NCBI GenBank assembly: GCA_000717735.1
Contig: JOBE01000019.1
Coordinates: 47,997 to 111,996, forward strand
DNA: 64,000 bases
Reading direction: 5' to 3'
Source: Streptomyces griseoluteus
GTDB lineage: Bacteria; Actinomycetota; Actinomycetes; Streptomycetales; Streptomycetaceae
Made by a program: the position numbers and the translations under genes. Of this stretch, positions 1-9,104 are shown in pieces. Numbering within the stretch: position 1 is the stretch's first letter; the number at the start of each line of letters is the position of its first letter. Below the pieces are notes generated by a model that did not search any database, had not been told where the DNA came from, and saw only the letters and a program-made list of their open reading frames with translations.

Positions 1-1326
1 GAACTCCGCCACCTCGACCGTGCGCGGTTCGCCCGAGGTGCCACGGAGCCAGCCGACCACGTCCGGCAGGTCGTGGCTGAAGCGCGTCTCGGTCGAGCCG
101 CCGTACAGCTCGCCGAAGACTCCGCACCAGTACCAGCGGGCGAGCTTGTGCTGGGCGCCGGCGCTCTGCGCGTCCTCACCGGCGAGGGTCAGGATCGCGG
201 CGAGCGGGATGAGCTGGGTGCCGTACGGCAGGAACTTGGTGTCGAAGACGAACTGCTGGTGCAGGAACTTCGCCGCCCGCTTGAAACCCTGGACGACCAG
301 GGGCGCGAACCGCTCGTACTCGTCGAGCCGGAGCTCCAGCATGTCCTTGCGCTTGCAGCCGATGCGCGGCAGACGATCCTCCGCCACCCCCCGCGCGACG
401 GCGTCCTCACGCCGGGCGGCCGTGGCGAGCAGGGTCACCGACTGGAGGAAGTCCGTGTTCGACACGTCCTTGAGGATGCGGTACTCCGGCGCCCGCCAGG
501 CGGCCTTGACCTCCTTCTCCCAGTGCCGCCTGAGGTCGAACTCGTCCGCCGCGAAGGTGGCGGTGAGGAGTTCGAAGACGGTGAGGGAGACGCCACCCGT
601 GTTCACGTTCTCGAACACCTGGCAGACGGCCTGACGGGCCGTGTTCCTGCCGAGGGAGATGACGGGGACCTGGTAGTGGGCGAAAGGCTTGAGGAACGCG
701 TTCTCGAACGCCCTCCAGAGGAGCCGCTTCTCCTTGCCGAGGTCCCAGTACTCCTCGAAGTCCGACTCCCACTGGTCGGGGTCCAGGGCGCAGCTCAGCG
801 GGAAGAAGTGGGCCTCGCACTCCTTGTCCCGGGTGGAGAGGTCCCGGGTGATCTCGCCCCGGAAGGTGCGGACGATCCGGTCCTCGGGCAGGAAGTGGAT
901 CGCGTCCTCGCGATCGGTCTGCTCGTCCAGGACCGCACGCATGTCGACGTAGAACCAGCCCGACACCCGGTGCTTGCGCAGGTCCTGGGTGACCACCGGC
1001 TCGCCCAGCTTGATCGACTGGTAGAGCGAGGTGAGCCGCTGCTGGCCGTCGAGCACCAGCGTCTCCGGCTCGGTGCCCGGCGGCGGCGTCGCCCCCTCGA
1101 TCGGCCGGTGCTTGAACCGGACGTCCCCGCCGGACTGCAGCGTCATGACCGTGCCGACCGGGAATCCCTGCGACACGGACGCGAGCAGCGCGGTGATGTT
1201 CGGGTGGGGCCACACCCAGCCCCGCTGGAACTCGGGGAGCTGCGCCCTTCCCTCCTCGACCTGCCGGAGCAGATCGCGAAGCGGGCGCTTGTCGATGCTG
1301 AACGCTTCGTCCGTCAACGCGGCCAT
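1..1326 (-). CDS. DUF262 (GmrSD N-terminal-like) protein, C-terminus outside window
   Basis: The frame runs unbroken from an ATG at 1326 to the window edge (442 codons), so the C-terminus is missing. The N-terminus contains LPEFQRGWVW and, about 70 residues on, LVLDGQQRLTSLYQS. These are the two hallmark motifs of the DUF262/ParB-like nuclease fold found in GmrSD-type restriction enzymes and related proteins; the DGQQR motif is the putative NTP-binding or catalytic part. An in-frame TGA lies two codons upstream, which fixes the ATG as the start even though the AAGG just before it is too close to be a good ribosome site. Its role could be DNA defence or something else; without the C-terminus (DUF1524 HNH or other) this cannot be decided. 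It lies downstream of parC, separated from it by a strong palindrome. Confidence 0.85.
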   Translation of the reverse strand, partial: MAALTDEAFSIDKRPLRDLLRQVEEGRAQLPEFQRGWVWPHPNITALLASVSQGFPVGTVMTLQSGGDVRFKHRPIEGATPPPGTEPETLVLDGQQRLTSLYQSIKLGEPVVTQDLRKHRVSGWFYVDMRAVLDEQTDREDAIHFLPEDRIVRTFRGEITRDLSTRDKECEAHFFPLSCALDPDQWESDFEEYWDLGKEKRLLWRAFENAFLKPFAHYQVPVISLGRNTARQAVCQVFENVNTGGVSLTVFELLTATFAADEFDLRRHWEKEVKAAWRAPEYRILKDVSNTDFLQSVTLLATAARREDAVARGVAEDRLPRIGCKRKDMLELRLDEYERFAPLVVQGFKRAAKFLHQQFVFDTKFLPYGTQLIPLAAILTLAGEDAQSAGAQHKLARWYWCGVFGELYGGSTETRFSHDLPDVVGWLRGTSGEPRTVEVAEF

Positions 1327-1413
1327 CCTTCACTCGGGCGTCAGACGTGCCGGAGCAGCCCCCCGGCCGGTCACCGGCCCGAGGCTACCGGGCAGCTGCA
1401 GAGCCCGTCCCGT

Positions 1414-1506
1414 GGTCCCGCGAGACGAGACCCTGCCCGTCAGCGGTCCGTGACACGAGATCCGGCCCGTCCGGCGGTCCCGCGACACGAGACCCCGCCC
1501 GAAAGG
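1414..1506. repeat. 31-bp degenerate tandem repeat, three copies
   Basis: Three units begin at 1414, 1445 and 1476. Each follows the pattern GGTCC(c)G-GACACGAGA-CC-GCCCGT with a few substitutions, at an exact 31-bp period. The third unit runs into the left arm of the palindrome at 1488-1532. No credible gene covers it. Confidence 0.7.
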
Positions 1507-1532
1507 CGGTTCGCCTTTCGGGCGGGGTCTCG
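1488..1532 (-). terminator. Long perfect inverted repeat downstream of parC
   Basis: Arms of 21 nt (1488-1508 and 1512-1532) are perfectly complementary around a 3-nt loop and include GACCCCGCCCGAAAGGCG. It starts 18 bp beyond the parC stop, the position of a transcription terminator. There is no U-tract, which is common for Streptomyces terminators. The very long stem and tiny loop are unusual. Confidence 0.8.
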
Positions 1533-1549
1533 TGGCGTCGTCGGTCCGG

Positions 1550-4009
1550 TCAGGAAGCCGGGCTCGCCACCACGTCCACCGGCTGGGGGAGCGGTGTGCC
1601 CGAGCCGTCGCGGCGCGGGTCCACCTCCGGGAGCACCACCGGGGTGCCGTTCTTCTGGGCGGCACGAGCCGGGGTGGCGCCCGCCCAGGCCAGGATCAGG
1701 ACGTCCTCGCCCTTCAGGAAGCGCTGGCAGCGGACGCCGCCGGTCGCGCGGCCCTTGCGCGGGTACTGGTCGAAGGGCGTCAGCTTCGCCGACGTACCCG
1801 CCGAGGAGTCCAGGGTGCCCGTGGAGCCCGCGACGGTGAAGACCACGGCGTCGGCCGCCGGGTCGACGGCGGTGAACGAGATCACCTCGGCGCCCGCCGT
1901 CAGCTTGACGCCCGCCATGCCACCGGCAGGCCGGCCCTGGGGCCGCACCTGGGAGGCCTGGAAGCGGAGCAGCTGGGCGTCGGAGGTGATGAAGACCAGG
2001 TCCTCCTCACCTGTACGCAGCTCGGTCGCGCCGACGATCCGGTCGCCGTCCTTGAGGGTGATGACCTCCAGCTCGTCCTTGTTCGCCGGGTAGTCCGGGA
2101 CCACGCGCTTCACCACGCCCTGGAGCGTGCCGAGGGCGAGCCCCGGCGAGGACTCGTCGAGCGTGGTGAGGCAGACCACGGTCTCGTCGGCCTCCAGGGA
2201 CAGGAACTCGGACAGGGGTGCGCCCCCCGCGAGGTTCGGGGCGCTCGCGGTGTCGGGGAGCTGGGGCAGGTCGATCACAGCGATCCGCAGCAGGCGCCCG
2301 TCCGAGGTCACCGCGCCGATGTCGCCGCGCTGGGTGGCGGCCACCGACGACAGGATCACGTCGTGCTTGACGCGGGTCGCGTCCGGGTCGGCCTCGGGCA
2401 GTTCCGCCGTCGCGGTGCGGGCGAGCAGCCCGGTGGAGGACAGCAGGACCCGGCACGGGTCGTCCGCGACCTCCAGGGACACGGACGCGACGGGCGCGCC
2501 CGCCGACTCCAGCAGGACCGTCCGCCGGTCCGTGGCGAACTTCTTGGCGACCGCGGCCAGCTCCGAGGAGACCAGCTTGCGCAGCTCCGCGTCGGAGTCC
2601 AGGATCCCGGTCAGCTCGTCGATCTCGCCGTTGAGGCGGTCGCGCTCGCTCTCCAGTTCCATGCGGTCGAACCGGGTGAGGCGGCGCAGCGGGGTGTCCA
2701 GGATGTACTGCGTCTGGATCTCGCTCAGCGAGAAGCGCTCCATCAGGCGCTCCTTGGCCTGTGCGGAGTTGTCGCTCTCCCGGATGAGGCGGATGACCTC
2801 GTCGATGTCGAGCAGCGCGATGAGCAGGCCGAGCACCAGGTGGAGCCGGTCGCGCTTCTTGGTCCTGCGGAACTCGGAGCGGCGCCGGACCACCTCGAAG
2901 CGGTGGTCGAGGTAGACCTCCAGGAGCTCCTTGAGGCCGAGGGTGAGCGGCTGGCCGTCGACCAGTGCGACGTTGTTGATACCGAAGGACTCCTCCATCG
3001 GCGTCAGCTTGTAGAGCTGCTCCATGACCGCCTCGGGCACGAAGCCGTTCTTGATCTCGATGACCAGGCGCAGCCCGTGGTTGCGGTCGGTGAGGTCCTT
3101 GACGTCCGCGATGCCCTGGAGCTTCTTGGAGCCGACCAGGTCCTTGATCTTGGAGATGACCTTCTCGGGGCCGACCGTGAAGGGCAGCTCGGTCACGACG
3201 ATGCCCTTGCGGCGCGCCGTGACGGTCTCGACGCTCGTCGTGGCGCGGATCTTGAACGAGCCGCGGCCCGATTCGTACGCGTCCTTGATGCCGGAGAGGC
3301 CGACGATCCGGCCGCCGGTGGGCAGGTCGGGTCCCGGCACGAAACGCATCAGCGTCTCGAGGTCGGCGCCCGGGTGGCGGATGAGATGGCGGGCGGCGGC
3401 GATGACCTCGCCGAGGTTGTGCGGGGGCATGTTGGTCGCCATGCCGACCGCGATGCCGGACGCGCCGTTGACCAGCAGGTTCGGGTAGGCGGCGGGGAGT
3501 GCCACCGGCTCCCGCTCCTGGCCGTCGTAGTTCGGCGTGAAGTCGACCGTGTCCTCGTCGATGGACTCGGTCATGAGCAGCGCCGCCGGGGCCATCCGCG
3601 ACTCGGTGTACCGCATGGCGGCGGGCGGGTCGTCGTTGCCCAGGGAGCCGAAGTTCCCGTGGCCGTCGACGAGGGGGAGCCGCATGGAGAAGGGCTGTGC
3701 CATGCGGACCATGGCGTCGTAGATCGACGCGTCGCCGTGCGGGTGGAGCTTGCCCATCACCTCGCCGACGACACGGGCGCACTTGACGAAGCCGCGGTCG
3801 GGGCGCAGCCCCATCTCGCCCATCTGGTAGACGATGCGGCGCTGGACGGGCTTCATGCCGTCGCGGGCGTCGGGGAGGGCACGCGAGTAGATCACCGAGT
3901 ACGCGTACTCGAGGAAGGAGCCCTGCATCTCGTCGACGACGTCGATGTCGAGGATTCGCTCCTCGAACGCGTCGTCCGGCGGCGGTGTCTTCGTGCTGCG
4001 GCGGGCCAT
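1550..4009 (-). CDS. parC: DNA topoisomerase IV/gyrase-family subunit A (ParC)
   Basis: An 819-residue type IIA topoisomerase A subunit, which cuts and rejoins DNA in partnership with a ParE/GyrB-like subunit. The winged-helix breakage-reunion domain carries AAMRYTE with catalytic Tyr134. The quinolone region reads [10 protein letters not shown] (residues 89-98), with Ala at the position of E. coli GyrA Ser83. The C-terminal half is a beta-pinwheel of GyrA_C-type repeats. The start is the ATG at 4009 (MARRSTKTP), preceded by GAAGGAG at good spacing; an upstream in-frame ATG at 4105 has no ribosome site. The gene is divergent from the M16 peptidase operon. A second GyrA paralogue is expected elsewhere in the genome, and the divergent N-terminal tail together with this context favours ParC over GyrA. 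Confidence 0.93.
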   Translation of the reverse strand: MARRSTKTPPPDDAFEERILDIDVVDEMQGSFLEYAYSVIYSRALPDARDGMKPVQRRIVYQMGEMGLRPDRGFVKCARVVGEVMGKLHPHGDASIYDAMVRMAQPFSMRLPLVDGHGNFGSLGNDDPPAAMRYTESRMAPAALLMTESIDEDTVDFTPNYDGQEREPVALPAAYPNLLVNGASGIAVGMATNMPPHNLGEVIAAARHLIRHPGADLETLMRFVPGPDLPTGGRIVGLSGIKDAYESGRGSFKIRATTSVETVTARRKGIVVTELPFTVGPEKVISKIKDLVGSKKLQGIADVKDLTDRNHGLRLVIEIKNGFVPEAVMEQLYKLTPMEESFGINNVALVDGQPLTLGLKELLEVYLDHRFEVVRRRSEFRRTKKRDRLHLVLGLLIALLDIDEVIRLIRESDNSAQAKERLMERFSLSEIQTQYILDTPLRRLTRFDRMELESERDRLNGEIDELTGILDSDAELRKLVSSELAAVAKKFATDRRTVLLESAGAPVASVSLEVADDPCRVLLSSTGLLARTATAELPEADPDATRVKHDVILSSVAATQRGDIGAVTSDGRLLRIAVIDLPQLPDTASAPNLAGGAPLSEFLSLEADETVVCLTTLDESSPGLALGTLQGVVKRVVPDYPANKDELEVITLKDGDRIVGATELRTGEEDLVFITSDAQLLRFQASQVRPQGRPAGGMAGVKLTAGAEVISFTAVDPAADAVVFTVAGSTGTLDSSAGTSAKLTPFDQYPRKGRATGGVRCQRFLKGEDVLILAWAGATPARAAQKNGTPVVLPEVDPRRDGSGTPLPQPVDVVASPAS

Positions 4010-4190
4010 CGCGGCTGCGGCTCCTTCACCAACAAGGTTGATCTGACGCGGACCATTGTGGACCGTGCCACCGACAACGCCGACCGCGACCCGGAAGAGG
4101 GACATCCGGAAGGGGCGGGAACTTCGCGAGGTGTCGGCGCGCTTGCATACAGTGGCAGGACTTTTTCACATCGCGATCGAAGGGACGTAC

Positions 4191-5546
4191 ATGCCCATGG
4201 GTCACACGGCCACGGCCGAGGCCGGCTCCGGCGGCCTCACAGCGACCGAGCACCGGCTGGCGAACGGCCTGCGTGTGGTGCTCTCGGAGGACCACCTGAC
4301 CCCGGTCGCCGCGGTCTGCCTCTGGTACGACGTCGGCTCGCGCCACGAGGTTCCGGGCCGCACGGGGCTCGCGCACCTCTTCGAGCACCTGATGTTCCAG
4401 GGCTCGAAGCAGGTCCACGGGAACGGGCACTTCGAGCTGGTGCAGGGTGCGGGCGGCTCGCTCAACGGCACGACGAGCTTCGAGCGCACCAACTACTTCG
4501 AGACCATGCCCACGCACCAGCTGGAGCTCGCGCTCTGGCTGGAGGCCGACCGCATGGGCTCGCTGCTGGCGGCCCTGGACGACGAGTCCATGGAGAACCA
4601 GCGGGACGTCGTCAAGAACGAGCGCCGCCAGCGCTACGACAACGTGCCGTACGGCACCGCCTTCGAGAAGCTGACCGCCCTCGCGTACCCGGAGGGCCAC
4701 CCGTACCACCACACGCCGATCGGCTCCATGGCCGACCTGGACGCGGCCACCCTGGAGGACGCGCGGAACTTCTTCCGCACGTACTACGCCCCGAACAACG
4801 CGGTCCTGTCGGTCGTCGGCGACATCGACCCGGAGCAGACCCTCGCCTGGGTCGAGAAGTACTTCGGCTCCATCCCCGGCCACGACGGCAAGCCCGAGCC
4901 GCGCCCCGGCGACCTTCCCGAGGTCATCGGCGAGCAGCTGCGCGAGGTCGTCGAGGAGGAGGTCCCGGCCCGCGCGCTGATGGCCGCCTACCGGCTGCCG
5001 CACGACGGCACGCGCGAGTGCGACGCCGCCGACCTGGCCCTGACGGTCCTCGGCGGCGGCGAGTCCTCCCGTCTGCACAACCGCCTGGTCCGCCGCGACC
5101 GCACGGCCGTCGCCGCCGGCTTCGGGCTGCTGCGGCTCGCCGGAGCGCCCTCGCTCGGCTGGCTGGACGTCAAGACCTCCGGCGGTGTCGAGGTCCCGCA
5201 GATCGAGGCGGCCGTCGACGAGGAGCTCGCCCGGTTCGCGGCCGACGGCCCCACGCCGGAGGAGATGGAGCGCGCGCAGGCCCAGTTGGAGCGCGAGTGG
5301 CTCGACCGTCTCGGCACCGTCGCGGGCCGCGCCGACGAACTGTGCCGGTTCGCCGTGCTGTTCGGCGACCCGCAGCTCGCCCTGTCGGCCGTCGACCGTG
5401 TGCTCGACATCACCGCCGACGAGGTGCGGGCGGCCGCCGCGGCCAGGCTGCGGCCCGACAACCGCGCGGTCCTCGTCTACGAGCCCCTGGCGACCGAGCA
5501 GAACGACAACGCCGACGGCGATGACGAAGAGGGAGCGGACCAGTGA
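4191..5546 (+). CDS. M16-family zinc metallopeptidase (catalytic subunit)
   Basis: A 451-residue member of the M16 (pitrilysin/mitochondrial processing peptidase) family. The inverted zinc motif HxxEH is seen as HLFEH, with His62 and His66 as ligands and Glu65 as the catalytic base. The distal ligand Glu lies in ENQRDVVKNERRQ about 76 residues later, the canonical spacing. There is no obvious signal peptide, so it is probably cytoplasmic. The start is the ATG at 4191 with GAAGGGA upstream; an in-frame ATG at 4056 lacks a ribosome site. The stop overlaps the GTG of the next gene, which encodes a non-catalytic M16 relative, so the two probably form a heterodimer like other split M16 enzymes. 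Confidence 0.92.
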   Translation: MPMGHTATAEAGSGGLTATEHRLANGLRVVLSEDHLTPVAAVCLWYDVGSRHEVPGRTGLAHLFEHLMFQGSKQVHGNGHFELVQGAGGSLNGTTSFERTNYFETMPTHQLELALWLEADRMGSLLAALDDESMENQRDVVKNERRQRYDNVPYGTAFEKLTALAYPEGHPYHHTPIGSMADLDAATLEDARNFFRTYYAPNNAVLSVVGDIDPEQTLAWVEKYFGSIPGHDGKPEPRPGDLPEVIGEQLREVVEEEVPARALMAAYRLPHDGTRECDAADLALTVLGGGESSRLHNRLVRRDRTAVAAGFGLLRLAGAPSLGWLDVKTSGGVEVPQIEAAVDEELARFAADGPTPEEMERAQAQLEREWLDRLGTVAGRADELCRFAVLFGDPQLALSAVDRVLDITADEVRAAAAARLRPDNRAVLVYEPLATEQNDNADGDDEEGADQ

Positions 5547-6940
5547 CCGACGCCGCCGTGTCTTTGACGAGCATGGACTTCCACCCGCAGCCGGAGCCGG
5601 GCCTCGCCAGGCCCTGGGCCTTCCCGGCCCCCGACCGCGGGAAGCTGGACAACGGCCTGACGCTGCTGACCAGTCACCGCCCCGGCCAGCAGGTCGTGGC
5701 CGTGGAGATCTTCCTGCCGGCCCCGCTGGACGCCGAGCCCGCCGGTCTCGACGGCGTCGCCACCATCATGGCCCGCGCGCTCTCGGAGGGCACGGACCAG
5801 CGCAGTGCCGAGGAGTTCGCGGCCGAGCTGGAGCGCTGCGGCGCCACGCTCGACGCGCACGCCGACCACCCGGGCGTACGGGTCTCCCTGGAGGTTCCGG
5901 TCTCCCGGCTGCCCAAGGCGCTCGGGCTGCTGTCCGAGGCCCTGATCGCCCCGGCGTTCCTCGAGACCGAGATCGAGCGGCTGGTGCGCAACCGGCTCGA
6001 CGAGATCCCGCACGAGACGGCCAACCCGGCCCGCCGCGCGGCCAAGCAGCTCTCCAAGGAGCTGTTCCCGGCCGAGGCGCGGATGTCCCGGCCGCGCCAG
6101 GGCACCGAGGCGACCGTCTCCGCGATCGACGCCGCCGCCGTCCGCGCCTTCTACGAGGCGTACGTCCGGCCCGCCACGGCGACCGCCGTGGTCGTCGGCG
6201 ACCTGACCGGCGTCGACCTCGACAAGGTCCTCGCCGAGACCCTCGGCGCCTGGACGGGCGAGCCGGCCGAGCCGCTCCCGATGCCGCCGATCACGGCCGA
6301 CGACACCGGACGGGTCGTCATCGTGGACCGGCCGGGCGCCGTTCAGACCCAGTTGCTGATCGGCCGGATCGGCGCCGACCGGCACGACCGCGTCTGGCCG
6401 GCCCAGGTCCTCGGCACGTACTGCCTCGGCGGCACCCTGACCTCGCGTCTGGACCGGGTCCTGCGCGAGGAGAAGGGCTACACCTACGGGGTGCGGGCCT
6501 TCGGGCAGGTGCTCCGCTCCGACGCCCAGGGGAACGGCGCCGCGATGCTCGCCATCAGCGGCTCCATCGACACCCCCAACACGGGTCCGGCTCTTGACGA
6601 CCTGTGGAAGGTGCTGCGCACCCTGGCCGCCGAGGGCCTGACGGACGCCGAGCGCGAGACCGCGGTGCAGAACCTGGTGGGGGTCGCGCCGCTCAAGTAC
6701 GAGACGGCCGCCTCCGTCGCCGGGACGCTCGCCGACCAGGTCGAGCAGCACCTTCCGGACGACTTCCAGGCCCAGTTGTACGCGCGGCTTGCCGAGACCG
6801 GCACGGTCGAGGCCACCGCGGCCGTGGTCAACGCCTTCCCGGTGGACCGGCTCGTCACCGTCCTGGTGGGCGACGCGGCGCAGATCGCGGACCCGGTGCG
6901 CGCGCTCGGCATCGGTGAAGTCACCGTCGTGACCGGCTGA
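5543..6940 (+). CDS. M16-family peptidase-like partner lacking the zinc motif
   Basis: A 465-residue M16-fold protein that starts at a GTG overlapping the previous stop (GTGA), so translation is coupled. Where the active subunit has HxxEH, this one reads GVATIMARALSEGT, so zinc binding is lost. It keeps the C-terminal R/Y substrate-binding motif, seen as LREEKGYTYGVRA. This active/inactive pairing is typical of heterodimeric M16 systems (processing-peptidase type), where the inactive chain supplies substrate binding. The gene is followed by a strong terminator at about 6963-7004, so the operon has two genes. The natural substrate cannot be inferred from the sequence. Confidence 0.9.
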   Translation: MTDAAVSLTSMDFHPQPEPGLARPWAFPAPDRGKLDNGLTLLTSHRPGQQVVAVEIFLPAPLDAEPAGLDGVATIMARALSEGTDQRSAEEFAAELERCGATLDAHADHPGVRVSLEVPVSRLPKALGLLSEALIAPAFLETEIERLVRNRLDEIPHETANPARRAAKQLSKELFPAEARMSRPRQGTEATVSAIDAAAVRAFYEAYVRPATATAVVVGDLTGVDLDKVLAETLGAWTGEPAEPLPMPPITADDTGRVVIVDRPGAVQTQLLIGRIGADRHDRVWPAQVLGTYCLGGTLTSRLDRVLREEKGYTYGVRAFGQVLRSDAQGNGAAMLAISGSIDTPNTGPALDDLWKVLRTLAAEGLTDAERETAVQNLVGVAPLKYETAASVAGTLADQVEQHLPDDFQAQLYARLAETGTVEATAAVVNAFPVDRLVTVLVGDAAQIADPVRALGIGEVTVVTG

Positions 6941-6962
6941 TTCCGGCTGCCGACCCGGCAGA

Positions 6963-7004
6963 GGGAGGGCTCTGACGACCTGTTTCGTCGGAGCCCTCCC
7001 TTTT
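6963..7004 (+). terminator. Rho-independent terminator of the M16 operon
   Basis: A GGGAGGGCTCTGACGA arm pairs with TCGTCGGAGCCCTCCC, apart from one bulged base, and is followed by TTTT. It begins about 23 bp after the stop codon. Confidence 0.9.
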
Positions 7005-7068
7005 GTCCTTATTCGTGGCTTGGGTGGCTCTATGCCCTGTGGCATGTCTTACAAACTGGCGAGTCCGG

Positions 7069-7098
7069 TTGGTGATTGAAAGACGATCCGCATAGCGT
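7069..7098 (+). promoter_or_regulatory. Candidate promoter for the riboswitch-M23 transcript
   Basis: TTGGTG (7069-7074) and TAGCGT (7093-7098) are separated by 18 bp, a plausible vegetative -35/-10 pair about 55 bp before the conserved riboswitch core. This is inference from spacing and motif only. Confidence 0.45.
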
Positions 7099-7152
7099 CG
7101 GTGCGTCTGTCCGGCAGTTGCACGTGCCGCACCCGCGGCATCCGGACAGTCA

Positions 7153-7301
7153 TCGCCGAGTCCCCGTCAGGCGCGAGCCTGGGGAGCCGGGGACCCATAC
7201 GTAGTCCCTGGGGTGAATCGGGCGCCTTCGTCTCGTACGGAGGGGCTCGTAGGAGACCTTCCTGCTCCGAACCCGTCAGCTAACCCGGTAGGCGAGAGGG
7301 A
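7153..7301 (+). ncRNA. ydaO/yuaA-type c-di-AMP riboswitch
   Basis: The leader of the M23 gene contains the hallmark blocks of the ydaO-yuaA class in order: a GCCGAGTCC start, GAGCCTGGGGAGCCGGGGA, CTGGGGTGAATCGGGC, GGAGACCTTCCTGCTCCGAACC and CGTCAGCTAACCCGGTAGGC. This class binds cyclic di-AMP and in Streptomyces controls cell-wall hydrolase genes such as rpfA, generally switching expression off when ligand is bound. Here it ends about 20 bp before the ATG of a secreted peptidoglycan peptidase. Exact borders are approximate. Confidence 0.9.
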
Positions 7302-7321
7302 AGGAAAGGATCAGCCACTAC

Positions 7322-8092
7322 ATGGCGTTCACCCGTGCCACCGGGAAGCATCGTGGTCCGAGCCGTATGGCGCGCCGCAGCGTAGGCATCGCCGGCGCCG
7401 CGACCCTCGCCACCACCGGCGTCATCGGCACCCTCGCCTCCCCGGCGCTCGCCGCCGAGACGGACAACCGCTCCGTCGAGGACACCGGCCTCACCAAGGT
7501 GATCACCGAGGACTCGCTCGCGGACCGGCTCAACGCCCAGGCCGCCGCGCAGGAGCGGGAGGCCTTCGAGGCCGCCGCCAAGGCGAAGGCCCAGGCCGAG
7601 GCGAAGCGCAAGGCCGAGGCCCGCGCCAAGGAGATCCGCGAGGCCGAGCAGCGCGCCGCCCGTGAGGCCGAGCGCCGCCGTCTGAACTCCTTCCAGCTCC
7701 CCGTCGCCGGCTCGTACGTGTCCACCGGCTACAAGACCGGTGGCTCGCTCTGGTCCTCCGGCAGCCACTCCGGCGTCGACTTCCACGCGGCCTACGGCAG
7801 CAGCGTCGTCTCCGTCGGCTCCGGCACCGTCGTCGAGGCCGGCTGGGGTGGCGCGTACGGCAACAACATCGTCATCCGGATGAACGACGGCACGTACACC
7901 CAGTACGGTCACCTCTCCTCCATCGGCGTCTACGTCGGCCAGACCGTCGAGCCCGGCGAGCGGATAGGCATCTCCGGCTCGACCGGCAACTCGACCGGCC
8001 CGCACCTCCACTTCGAGGCCCGGACGACCACCGAGTACGGCTCCGACATCAACCCGGTCGCCTACCTCCGCGCCCGCGGCGTCAACGTCTGA
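7322..8092 (+). CDS. Secreted M23 (LytM-type) peptidoglycan endopeptidase
   Basis: A 256-residue exported cell-wall hydrolase. Residues 1-45 form a long signal peptide (twin Arg region, hydrophobic stretch 21-40, ending ALA-AE). Residues about 75-120 are an Ala/Glu/Lys/Arg-rich coiled coil like those of NlpD/EnvC-type hydrolases. Residues 125-250 are the M23 domain with zinc ligands His149 and Asp153 (HSGVD), and His228 and His230 in the PHLHFE motif; His197 (QYGHLSS) is the third catalytic-site His. All key residues are present, so it should be active in cutting peptide crosslinks. The ATG at 7322 follows GGAAAGGA. Expression is probably controlled by the c-di-AMP riboswitch directly upstream. 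A strong terminator follows, so it is monocistronic. Confidence 0.93.
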   Translation: MAFTRATGKHRGPSRMARRSVGIAGAATLATTGVIGTLASPALAAETDNRSVEDTGLTKVITEDSLADRLNAQAAAQEREAFEAAAKAKAQAEAKRKAEARAKEIREAEQRAAREAERRRLNSFQLPVAGSYVSTGYKTGGSLWSSGSHSGVDFHAAYGSSVVSVGSGTVVEAGWGGAYGNNIVIRMNDGTYTQYGHLSSIGVYVGQTVEPGERIGISGSTGNSTGPHLHFEARTTTEYGSDINPVAYLRARGVNV

Positions 8093-8113
8093 CGCCTGCG
8101 CCCCGCGCATCGC

Positions 8114-8146
8114 AAAAGCCCCGGCTCGTCCTGAGCCGGGGCTTTT
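8114..8146 (+). terminator. Terminator after M23 peptidase gene
   Basis: Perfect 14-nt arms AAAAGCCCCGGCTC and GAGCCGGGGCTTTT enclose a 5-nt loop and end in a T-tract. It lies 21 bp downstream of the stop. Confidence 0.93.
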
Positions 8147-8275
8147 CGTCGGCCAAAAGACATCCATATTCCGCTGAGGCATCGGAAATTCCGGCGTGCT
8201 GCAATAGAGTCGCAGATCGGGCGCAGAACAGGCGCCGTAAGAATTGTCTCGCGCAGACCAAGGCGGAGGTCCGAC

Positions 8276-8959
8276 ATGCGTATTCCCGCGCACTCGGTAT
8301 GCACGGCGATCCGGGACGACATCGTCTCCGGCGTCTTCGAGCGGGGCAGCCGGCTGACCGAGGACCAGCTCGCCCGCCGCTACGGGGTCTCCCGTGTCCC
8401 GATCCGCGAGGCCCTGCGCACCCTGGAGTCCGAGGGCTTCGTCGTCACCCGCCGCCACGCGGGCGCGCATGTCGCCGAGCCCACCGAGCAGGAGGCGGCC
8501 GACCTGCTCGACATGCGGGCGCTGCTCGAACCGCTCGGCGCGGCGCGTGCGGCGCAGCGGCGCACAGAGGCCCATCTCAAGGTGCTGCGCGGCCTGGTCA
8601 GGCTGGGGCAGGAGCGGGCCAGGCGAGGTCAGGGCGAGGACCTGCGCTCGCTGGGCGGCTGGTTCCACGAAACGCTCGCGCAGGCCTCCGGCAGCCCGGC
8701 GCTGACGGCGCTGCTGACCCAGCTGCGGCACAAGATCGCCTGGATGTACGCGGTCGAGCAGCCTTCCCAGCCGGTGGAGGCGTGGGCGGAGCACGGCGCG
8801 ATCGTGGACGCCGTGGCGCGCGGTGACGCCGAGCGGGCGCGGGCGCTGACCGCGCTGCACGCGGAGCGCTCGCTCTCGCTGCACCGCCTCAAAAGACCGG
8901 AGCGCGGTCGTGTGAGGGTTTCGCAACATGTAGTCAACACGGCGAGTGCCCGGAATTAA
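8276..8959 (+). CDS. GntR-family transcriptional regulator (FCD domain)
   Basis: A 227-residue regulator. The N-terminal winged helix (residues about 5-70) shows the GntR signature LTEDQLARRYGVSRVPIREAL followed by LESEGFV, here quoted in shortened form around RYGVSRVPIREAL. The C-terminal part is an all-helical FCD effector domain of the FadR/VanR subgroup (RALLEPLGAARAAQ onward), which usually binds a carboxylic-acid ligand through a metal site. The ATG at 8276 has GGAGG at ideal spacing. It stands alone between two terminators, so it probably acts in trans or on itself; its target and ligand cannot be read from the sequence. Confidence 0.9.
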   Translation: MRIPAHSVCTAIRDDIVSGVFERGSRLTEDQLARRYGVSRVPIREALRTLESEGFVVTRRHAGAHVAEPTEQEAADLLDMRALLEPLGAARAAQRRTEAHLKVLRGLVRLGQERARRGQGEDLRSLGGWFHETLAQASGSPALTALLTQLRHKIAWMYAVEQPSQPVEAWAEHGAIVDAVARGDAERARALTALHAERSLSLHRLKRPERGRVRVSQHVVNTASARN

Positions 8960-9036
8960 CGCGAGCGCCGTATACAAAGAATAGGAATATAACGGGGGTG
9001 TGTTCCGTGCTGCCCGGAAAGCGGGCGGCGGAAATG

Positions 9037-9080
9037 CGAAAGACCGTGACCGCCGGAATTCCGGCAGCCACGGTCTTTCG
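9037..9080. terminator. Bidirectional terminator between gntR-type gene and ptsH
   Basis: Arms CGAAAGACCGTG (9037-9048) and CACGGTCTTTCG (9069-9080) are perfect complements, with an inner CCGGAATTCCGG palindrome. It sits between two convergent genes and can serve both. Confidence 0.88.
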
Positions 9081-9104
9081 TCGTTTCGGGAAGGTCGACC
9101 CGGA

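Noticed and set aside
4056..4190. Upstream start for the M16 peptidase
   Set aside because: The extra 45 residues overlap the parC promoter region and have no ribosome site; ATG 4191 does.
1532..5524. Very long plus-strand open frame antisense to parC and out of frame with the M16 gene
   Set aside because: It is a high-GC shadow: low-complexity Arg/Gly/Ala/Asp protein with no motif, fully covered by two clear genes.
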